The position numbers and the translations under genes were made by a program. The notes beneath the pieces are model-generated. The model was not told the origin of the DNA. It saw only the letters and a list, made by a program, of their open reading frames with translations, and did no database searches. Shown here in pieces: positions 5,439-9,681 of a stretch of DNA of 9,681 nucleotides. Source of the DNA: an uncultured bacterium (GTDB lineage: Bacteria; Patescibacteriota; Minisyncoccia; Phycocordibacterales; UBA1006); the NCBI GenBank assembly GCA_903873095.1, contig CAIQMU010000005.1, positions 1 to 9,681 of the forward strand, in the 5' to 3' direction. Each line of letters opens with the position of its first letter. The stretch's first letter is position 1.

Positions 5439-6077
5439 TTATTCTTTGACAACAACAACTGCTTCTGATCGAGCTTTTTTCGGCATTGCAAATGTCGAAA
5501 GTGCTTTGATCGTCGCCTGTGCGATGTTCAATTTATTTTTTGATCCTGACATCACACGACCCGTGATATCTGTTAGTCCGCCGAGTTCAACAACGACACG
5601 CATTGCTGATCCCACAACGACTCCTCGTCCTGTGTTAGGCATAAGAGTCACGCGAGCTGATTTGTATTTTGCAGCAACATCGTGCGCGATTGTTCCTTTG
5701 TCATTCAATTTCACACGAATCGTGTTTTTCTTGGCATCGTTGTACGCCTTCTGAATAGCAAGTGTTGTATCTCCAGCTTTTCCGATTCCAATTCCCATTG
5801 TTCCTTTCTTGTCTCCAATTGCAAGAACTACTGAGAAACTAAATCGTCGTCCTCCTGAAACTACACGAGTTACACGTCGGATTGAAAGTGTTTTCTGTTC
5901 GAATTCTGGCTTGACTCGTTCTGGGCGTCCACCTCCTTTGCGAGGTCCACCACGTCGATCACCACCTGCTCCACCTGGTCGTCCACCTGTTCGGGGAGCT
6001 CCTGTTCGGGGACCTCGAAATCCTCCAGCCGGTGCTGTTGATCGAGGTGCTTGTGTTGTTTGTGTTTGTTCTGCCAT
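5439..6077 (-). CDS. rpsE: 30S ribosomal protein S5 with long RG-rich N-terminal extension
   Basis: A small-subunit protein that acts in decoding fidelity and lies near the mRNA entry channel. The 212 residues are longer than the roughly 165 typical of S5. The S5 core runs from about residue 64: LSIRRVTRVVSGGRRFSFSVVLAIGD (double-stranded RNA-binding-like domain), GIGIGKAGD, then the C-terminal domain with VTLMPNTGRGVVVGSAMRVVVELGGLTDITGR. Residues 1-58 form a low-complexity extension rich in Gly, Arg and Pro (for example GGRPGGAGGDRRGG). The start is taken at ATG 6077, 4 nt after the rplR stop. The frame stays open upstream to 6299, but that stretch overlaps rplR and carries no S5-like sequence. 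No Shine-Dalgarno. Confidence 0.96.
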   Translation of the reverse strand: MAEQTQTTQAPRSTAPAGGFRGPRTGAPRTGGRPGGAGGDRRGGPRKGGGRPERVKPEFEQKTLSIRRVTRVVSGGRRFSFSVVLAIGDKKGTMGIGIGKAGDTTLAIQKAYNDAKKNTIRVKLNDKGTIAHDVAAKYKSARVTLMPNTGRGVVVGSAMRVVVELGGLTDITGRVMSGSKNKLNIAQATIKALSTFAMPKKARSEAVVVVKE

Positions 6078-6081
6078 ACAA

Positions 6082-6426
6082 TTAGAAGTTGAGTCCGGCT
6101 GCACGTGCAGCATCGGCGAGAGTCTTGACGCGACCTGTGAATCGGAATCCACCTCGATCAAAGACAATACTTGTAATGTTGTGTTTCTTAGCCTCGGTTG
6201 CAATTGCAGTTCCGATGGCTTCGGCACGCTCGGTTTTTGTTCCTTTTGCATTCTTAATATCTGATGCAGATGCAAGTGTTTTACCTGCTGCGTCATCAAT
6301 CAACTGTGCATAGATGAACTTGTTTGACTTGAATACAGCGAGTCGTGGTTTTTCCGCACTTCCGATCACGCGAGCGCGAATACGCTTGTGGCGTCGAATT
6401 CGTTTTTCCAAATTTGATGTTTTCAT
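6082..6426 (-). CDS. rplR: 50S ribosomal protein L18
   Basis: A 5S rRNA-binding protein of the central protuberance. The 114 residues are the standard bacterial length. The basic N-terminus [20 protein letters not shown] is followed by the family core ([30 protein letters not shown]) and the typical ending [27 protein letters not shown]. It lies 6 nt after rplF and 4 nt before rpsE, in the standard spc order. No Shine-Dalgarno. Confidence 0.98.
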   Translation of the reverse strand: MKTSNLEKRIRRHKRIRARVIGSAEKPRLAVFKSNKFIYAQLIDDAAGKTLASASDIKNAKGTKTERAEAIGTAIATEAKKHNITSIVFDRGGFRFTGRVKTLADAARAAGLNF

Positions 6427-6432
6427 AAATGG

Positions 6433-6966
6433 TTATGCAGATTTCTTGCCCTGCTTGCGGCGGATTACTTCGTCGTCATAGCGGAATCCTTTTCCTTTGT
6501 AAGGTTCAGGTTTCTTTTGTGAGCGAACGTATGCGGAAAATTGACCGACCAATTCTTTATCAATTCCGGAAATACTAATAACGTTTTTATCTGCTGTAAC
6601 TGTGAGACCTTCTGGGATTTCAATTTTAACTGGGTGTGAAAATCCAAGAGCAAGATCAAGTGATGTACCTGATACTGCTGATTTAAATCCAACTCCTTCC
6701 AAAATCAATTTCTTAGAATAAGGTGTCTGAACTCCAGCAATCATGTTCTTGATGTGTGAACCAATGGTTCCCCAGAGACTTCGTGCGAACACGTCTTCTC
6801 CTTTTTTCGTAAGAACGATTGTGTTTCCTTCCATTGCAATTGCAATCAAAGGATTAAATGTTCGAACAAGTGATCCTTTCGGACCTGTAACTGAAACCGT
6901 ACTTTTGTCGACAGAAACTGTGACACCTGCAGGGATTTCAATCGGGTTTTTTGATATTCGTGACAT
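6433..6966 (-). CDS. rplF: 50S ribosomal protein L6
   Basis: A large-subunit protein near the factor-binding region, built from two similar domains. The 177 residues start MSRISKNPIEIPAGVTVSVDKSTVSVTGPKGSL, as expected for L6, and end with the signature EPYKGKGFRYDDEVIRRKQGKKSA. I chose the ATG at 6966, 4 nt after the rpsH stop. The frame is open to 6999, but the extra 11 residues overlap rpsH and are not L6-like. No Shine-Dalgarno precedes the start. Confidence 0.98.
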   Translation of the reverse strand: MSRISKNPIEIPAGVTVSVDKSTVSVTGPKGSLVRTFNPLIAIAMEGNTIVLTKKGEDVFARSLWGTIGSHIKNMIAGVQTPYSKKLILEGVGFKSAVSGTSLDLALGFSHPVKIEIPEGLTVTADKNVISISGIDKELVGQFSAYVRSQKKPEPYKGKGFRYDDEVIRRKQGKKSA

Positions 6967-6970
6967 ATAA

Positions 6971-7357
6971 TTACCAGATTTGGAAGAGAGCCTCGCCACC
7001 TACGTGAGCTTTGCGCGCCTCGTCACCTGTTAGAATTCCCTTTGGTGTAGAAAGTACCAAAAGTCCTCGACCGTTTTTAACTGGCTTGATATCATGCACG
7101 CCGAAGTATACTCGTCGTGATGATTTTGAAACTCGTTCTACATCACTGATGCGAGGTTTCGCATCAACGTATGAAACGCCGAGTTCAAGCACATCGCCTT
7201 TTGCGCGAGATTTTTTTGCATAGGATGCAACGTATCCTGCGTTGAAAAGGACTTTTGCTACTTCTCCTCCGAGATTTGTGTAAGGGACCAATACTGTTAC
7301 CTTACCTGCTTTACCTCCGTTTTTAAGGGAGATAATAAGATTTGCCATTTTATCCAT
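6971..7357 (-). CDS. rpsH: 30S ribosomal protein S8
   Basis: A 16S rRNA central-domain binder; in many bacteria it is also the repressor of the spc operon. The 128 residues align along the family: DKMANLIISLKNGGKAGKVTVLVPYTNL corresponds to the usual ADMLTRIRNA start, and NGRGLLVLSTPKGILTGDEARKAHVGGEALFQIW contains the conserved STxKG motif and ends like other S8s. The N-terminus is slightly shortened (no DPI motif). The ATG at 7357 is 17 nt after the rpsN stop; a second ATG at 7348 would remove the conserved Asp. No Shine-Dalgarno. Confidence 0.97.
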   Translation of the reverse strand: MDKMANLIISLKNGGKAGKVTVLVPYTNLGGEVAKVLFNAGYVASYAKKSRAKGDVLELGVSYVDAKPRISDVERVSKSSRRVYFGVHDIKPVKNGRGLLVLSTPKGILTGDEARKAHVGGEALFQIW

Positions 7358-7374
7358 ATATATTTATGTGAGAA

Positions 7375-7644
7375 TTACCAAGATGACTTTCGTACACCTG
7401 GAACCTTACCTTCATTGGCAAGTTCTCGGAATTTAATACGTGATAGTCCGAAATCTCGGAGATAACCGTTTGATCGACCTGTGATTGCGCATCGATTTTT
7501 GTAGCGCGAAGGACTCGAGTTTTTAGGAAGCATCTGAAGACCTGCTGAATCGCCGGCCGCCTTGAGTTCCGCTCGTTTTTTCGCGTATTTTTCGATAAGC
7601 TTTGCGCGTTTATCATTTCGCGCGAGCTGTGAAATTTTAGCCAT
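7375..7644 (-). CDS. rpsN: 30S ribosomal protein S14, zinc-free long form
   Basis: A 30S head protein. From the ATG at 7644 it has 89 residues, the length of the zinc-independent S14 type. [31 protein letters not shown] is the long-form N-terminal half, and [40 protein letters not shown] the conserved C-terminus, with one Cys where the zinc form has a CxxC pair. It is the first gene of the operon, although in most spc clusters rplE stands before it. The frame stays open upstream to a TTG at 7722. That TTG lies 9 nt after AGGAG (7736-7732) and would add 26 residues encoded partly by a hairpin element. I prefer ATG 7644 because the family starts there, but it has no Shine-Dalgarno. Confidence 0.95.
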   Translation of the reverse strand: MAKISQLARNDKRAKLIEKYAKKRAELKAAGDSAGLQMLPKNSSPSRYKNRCAITGRSNGYLRDFGLSRIKFRELANEGKVPGVRKSSW

Positions 7645-7672
7645 GTAGTAAATAGAAGAGGTGCGTTCGGTG

Positions 7673-7699
7673 CCCCCTCTACGAGAGGGGGTTAGGGGG
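7673..7699. repeat. C/G-rich hairpin element in the rpsN leader
   Basis: CCCCCTCT-ACG-AGAGGGGG (7673-7691) is a perfect 8-bp dyad with a 3-nt loop, followed by TT and another AGGGGG. The style matches short palindromic elements scattered in many environmental genomes, but only one copy is in this window, so its being a dispersed repeat is inference. It lies 29 nt before the rpsN ATG. Confidence 0.55.
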
Positions 7700-7783
7700 T
7701 GTCTTGTTCGAAACCCAACCAAAAAACAATTCTCCTAAAATAGTTTAATAATATTCCTTTGTCACGCCTCGCCATGTCACACA

Positions 7784-7813
7784 CAAGTTCATCTTGTTCC
7801 GAGGTAAACTCGG
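7784..7813 (-). promoter_or_regulatory. Tandem hairpins in the leader of the rpsN operon
   Basis: In the predicted minus-strand leader, CCGAG-TTTAC-CTCGG (7813-7799) is followed 2 nt later by CAAG-ATGAA-CTTG (7796-7784). These could be part of a ribosomal-protein autoregulatory leader; no known S8, S14 or other binding motif is recognised. A weaker second promoter (GTGACA 7765-7760, 17-nt spacer, TATTTT 7742-7737) lies further on. The 305 nt between the rpsN ATG and the previous gene hold only leader elements, promoter and terminator. Confidence 0.35.
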
Positions 7814-7873
7814 CAAAAAATGGAGGTGAATGGATGTACGAAGCAGATTGGAAACACACGAATGTGCCCGCGT

Positions 7874-7902
7874 AGATTAGCAAAAAAGTCTTGAAATGTC
7901 AA
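7874..7902 (-). promoter_or_regulatory. Main promoter of the rpsN-secY operon
   Basis: On the minus strand a perfect -35 TTGACA (7902-7897), 17-nt spacer and -10 TAATCT (7879-7874). The start should be near 7867, giving a leader of about 220 nt before rpsN. It follows directly after the terminator at 7916-7948. Confidence 0.8.
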
Positions 7903-7915
7903 GGGAACTCCGAAC

Positions 7916-7948
7916 AAAAAGACGCGCGCCTACGGCGCGCGTCTTTTT
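7916..7948 (-). terminator. Strong hairpin terminator, symmetrical
   Basis: GACGCGCGCC-TAC-GGCGCGCGTC is a perfect 10-bp GC-rich stem (7921-7930 with 7934-7943), flanked by AAAAA and TTTTT, so it can work in both directions. It begins 1-2 nt after the stop codon (TAG, 7952-7950) of the upstream membrane-protein gene and separates it from the ribosomal operon promoter. Confidence 0.93.
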
Positions 7949-7949
7949 C

Positions 7950-8822
7950 CTAATGAAAAACAATACTTGCAATAACCGCGTCAACATTTTCTTTCTGTTC
8001 GGCCGAATATATTTCTGTTATCTGCGTAATACGGTGAGGTGTATGTATTTGAAATGCGGCAGAGGTTATTGTTCCTGATACACTCATTATTCCGATCGCG
8101 TCATACCCGCCAATTTTTGTATTTATTTTTGTTCCGTGTTTTGAAAGAATATCCTGATTGGTAACTGCATTATTCCATTCTTGTTCTTCCGTCATACCTG
8201 AAAATAACGGCTGAGGAGAAATCCCAACAGAACCATAAGTAGTTTCGTTCAAAATTTGCGCAACAGCTGATGAAGGAACCGTAACCGATCCCGATGTTCT
8301 TGTAGGAGTGGTGGTCAACTTCCAACTTGCCGGATACTTGAAACTGAACGATCCTTCCGGCTGGGAATATGACTGGGAAAGATTCGATGAAGAATTTACT
8401 TGCGTTTGTGCATTTGCAGGAACTGCTGGAGTACTGTTTTGATTTTGACTTGTCGATGCATTTGCAGCCGCCGCACCTGTCGGTTGAAGTTCATTTGAAG
8501 AATCTGTTACTGGTTGAGAAACAACTATCTGATACATCTTGGAATAATTATTGTAAATGTAGACGCCTCCGAAAATCAAAATGATAACCAAGATGACAAG
8601 AAGTGTGATAAGTATTTTTCTTTTTGAATGATTTGCCGGCATCATCGACTGCACAGTCTGCATCGGCGGAACAGGGACCCCTTGCGGCGCAGTATGCAAA
8701 AATGCTTCGTTAACATCGGTCGCAGACCAACCGTTTGAAACAAGTGTATTTGTAATTTGTTCACGTGTTACACCTGTTTGTAAATTGGTTTTTATAAATT
8801 CAACAAGTTCTTGTGTGATCAT
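7950..8822 (-). CDS. Single-pass membrane protein with N-terminal helical domain and PsbP-like outer domain
   Basis: A predicted 290-residue membrane-anchored protein; exact function unknown. Residues 1-43 (MITQELVEFIKTNLQTGVTREQITNTLVSNGWSATDVNEAF) form a small helical domain of a kind often seen at the N-terminus of CPR membrane proteins. Residues 44-66 are a Pro/Gln-rich linker, with a basic SKRK just before one TM (about 69-91). Residues 100-152 are a Ser/Thr/Asn/Gln/Ala-rich spacer outside the membrane. About 155-288 (EGSFSFKYPASWKLTTTP...GYDAIGIMSVSG...IYSAEQKENVDAVIASIVF) resemble PsbP-like domains of bacterial lipoproteins and surface proteins. Start: the ATG at 8822 lies 8 nt after a -10 box. 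The frame is open to 8942, but that stretch runs through a terminator and is unlike the family. It ends at a strong terminator, so it is monocistronic. Confidence 0.85.
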   Translation of the reverse strand: MITQELVEFIKTNLQTGVTREQITNTLVSNGWSATDVNEAFLHTAPQGVPVPPMQTVQSMMPANHSKRKILITLLVILVIILIFGGVYIYNNYSKMYQIVVSQPVTDSSNELQPTGAAAANASTSQNQNSTPAVPANAQTQVNSSSNLSQSYSQPEGSFSFKYPASWKLTTTPTRTSGSVTVPSSAVAQILNETTYGSVGISPQPLFSGMTEEQEWNNAVTNQDILSKHGTKINTKIGGYDAIGIMSVSGTITSAAFQIHTPHRITQITEIYSAEQKENVDAVIASIVFH

Positions 8823-8830
8823 ATATAAAA

Positions 8831-8859
8831 AGTATAAACCAAAAAGAATATCCTGTATA
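8831..8859 (-). promoter_or_regulatory. Promoter of the PsbP-like membrane protein gene, leaderless
   Basis: On the minus strand -35 TATACA (8859-8854), 17-nt spacer, -10 TATACT (8836-8831), then 8 nt to the ATG at 8822. No Shine-Dalgarno. The arrangement matches the leaderless promoters of adk, map and the gene at 3176. Confidence 0.55.
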
Positions 8860-8864
8860 TGAAT

Positions 8865-8899
8865 AAAAGAAAAAATGGCCACCTCTTTCGAGATGACCA
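8865..8899 (-). terminator. Hairpin terminator upstream of the PsbP-like gene
   Basis: On the minus strand GGTCATCTC-GAAA-GAGGTGGCC (8898-8877) is a 9-bp stem with two G-U pairs and a GAAA loop, extendable by a U-A pair. It is followed by A and a T-rich tract (8875-8865). It may end the bPH_2 gene transcript (stop at 8988) or the short transcript that could start at about 8934. Confidence 0.8.
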
Positions 8900-8940
8900 C
8901 TTTGAACCTATGAAAATGTTGAATCTGCTTTCTTAATACC

Positions 8941-8968
8941 ACTATAGTATACTATTAATTTTATGCAA
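8941..8968 (-). promoter_or_regulatory. Promoter-like site with overlapping palindrome
   Basis: On the minus strand -35 TTGCAT (8968-8963), 16-nt spacer, -10 TATAGT (8946-8941). A 12-bp perfect palindrome ATAGTATACTAT (8944-8955) overlaps the -10 and could be an operator. A transcript from here would be about 65 nt long before the terminator at 8899-8865, so it is either a small RNA gene or a spurious match in AT-rich DNA. Confidence 0.4.
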
Positions 8969-8987
8969 GTATTTATCTGGGGATTTC

Positions 8988-9681
8988 CTAGAGATGTGTA
9001 GTTTGCCCATTTTGGGCATTCATAATAGAACGAGTCTGATTTGCAATAAAATCAGCCTGGGATTTGGTTAATCCCATGATAATAACTCGAGAATTTTGAG
9101 CATTTCTACCAAATGTAACCTGGGCAGCATTTTCAACCGTTACATTCCAAAGCCCAAATATCATATCAATAAATCCTCGTGAAATAGTAACATCTTGAAT
9201 TTTTGAATACGGAACATGACGTTCTTGAAGAGCTATGAGTCCTGTTCTATAAAGAATAAAATCTGATGTAAATATAAAGTAATAATTACTTTTCTGAACA
9301 AATACCATAATAATTGCAATTATCAAAAGAATAATGATTCCTATTATGATATCAAAACCAAAACTAGAGACGCCTCCCTGTGGAAACGATTTACCAAATG
9401 ACCCTGTAAACCAAAAGAAAATTATTACACCCACAAATCCAACACCCACAAACGTTTGAATAATCTGTGCAAAAAGCCATGAAGAACCTAGTGGGAATGT
9501 AGTACTTGAAATTTCTGATGGAAGTGGCTGTGAAACTGATGGAGACTGTGGTGGGATTTGCGGCGCCGGCTCGCTGGTCGTTACTTGCGAATTCATCGCC
9601 ATTGCCGGCGCCGCCCCACTCATCCCCGAATTTTTAATCTTATTCAACAAGAAATCCCGAAGACCATTTGCAGTTGTTGCA
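8988..9681 (-). CDS. Membrane protein with bacterial PH (bPH_2, YdbS-like) domain; 5' end uncertain
   Basis: The open frame runs to the right edge of the window, so the true start may lie outside. 230 codons are visible. Counted from the TTG at 9650, residues 1-52 are a Pro/Ser/Gln-rich cytosolic stretch, two TMs follow (about 58-81 and 98-119), and then the bPH_2 domain YYFIFTSDFILYRTGLIALQERHVPYSKIQDVTISRGFIDMIFGLWNVTVENA (about 123-175), the signature of the YdbS/YdbT (DUF304) family: two TMs followed by a PH-like beta domain. The family is linked to membrane and envelope functions; the exact role is not known. Upstream of the TTG the frame reads ...ANGLRDFLLNKIKNS, which looks like real coding sequence, so I favour an upstream start. 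A promoter-like site and terminator follow the stop. Confidence 0.85.
   Translation of the reverse strand, partial: ATTANGLRDFLLNKIKNSGMSGAAPAMAMNSQVTTSEPAPQIPPQSPSVSQPLPSEISSTTFPLGSSWLFAQIIQTFVGVGFVGVIIFFWFTGSFGKSFPQGGVSSFGFDIIIGIIILLIIAIIMVFVQKSNYYFIFTSDFILYRTGLIALQERHVPYSKIQDVTISRGFIDMIFGLWNVTVENAAQVTFGRNAQNSRVIIMGLTKSQADFIANQTRSIMNAQNGQTTHL

Noticed and set aside
6078..6299. N-terminal extension of rpsE upstream of ATG 6077
   Set aside because: It lies wholly inside rplR in another frame and is not S5-like.
7692..7883. 63-codon open frame in the rpsN leader, including an ATG-started 27-codon stretch
   Set aside because: Its TTG start lies between the -35 and -10 of the operon promoter, so it is not in the transcript. 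The internal ATG has no Shine-Dalgarno, and the peptide resembles nothing known.

Overview
The window looks like a chromosomal segment of a Candidate Phyla Radiation (Patescibacteria) bacterium, probably of the Parcubacteria side. The reasons are a ribosomal spc-type cluster with no rpmD (L30) between rpsE and rplO, an S5 with a long RG/GGR-rich N-terminal extension, a short-LID adenylate kinase followed by map, ribosomal genes with almost no Shine-Dalgarno sequences, and membrane proteins of types common in these genomes (bacterial PH domain; small N-terminal helical domain + TM + PsbP-like domain). The phylum call is inference from gene order and protein features. All genes but one lie on the minus strand, so the biological reading order is right to left.

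Right end (9681-7950): a membrane-anchored bPH_2-domain protein (5' end outside the window), then a short intergenic region with a promoter and a terminator, then a single-pass membrane protein with a PsbP-like outer domain, closed by a strong GC-rich hairpin terminator.

Middle (7902-3664): a sigma70-like promoter (TTGACA-17-TAATCT) and a leader of about 220 nt with several hairpins drive the tightly packed operon rpsN-rpsH-rplF-rplR-rpsE-rplO-secY. Gaps are 1-17 nt. The operon begins at rpsN, with no rplN/rplX/rplE in front of it, so the usual S10-spc run is split here. It ends at a hairpin terminator after secY.

Accessory block (3660-980): in many bacteria adk directly follows secY, but here about 2.7 kb separates them. 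It holds (i) an apparent stand-alone small RNA gene of about 80 nt, with its own consensus promoter, a three-way-junction fold and its own terminator; (ii) convergent to it, a leaderless gene for a 121-aa protein resembling BECR-fold (barnase/EndoU/colicin/RelE-like) nucleases; and (iii) divergent from that, a two-gene operon for a 527-aa secreted glycine-rich adhesin-like protein of Bacteroidetes style and a 119-aa secreted protein of unknown function.

Left end (979-1): the operon terminator, then adk and map, each with its own -10 box 6-7 nt before the start codon, i.e. probably leaderless mRNAs. map runs off the left edge.

The core genes make ribosomal proteins, the Sec channel, adenylate kinase and the N-terminal Met-processing enzyme. 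The most unusual content is the structured small RNA next to the BECR-like gene, and the secreted glycine-rich operon placed inside a core translation/secretion locus.
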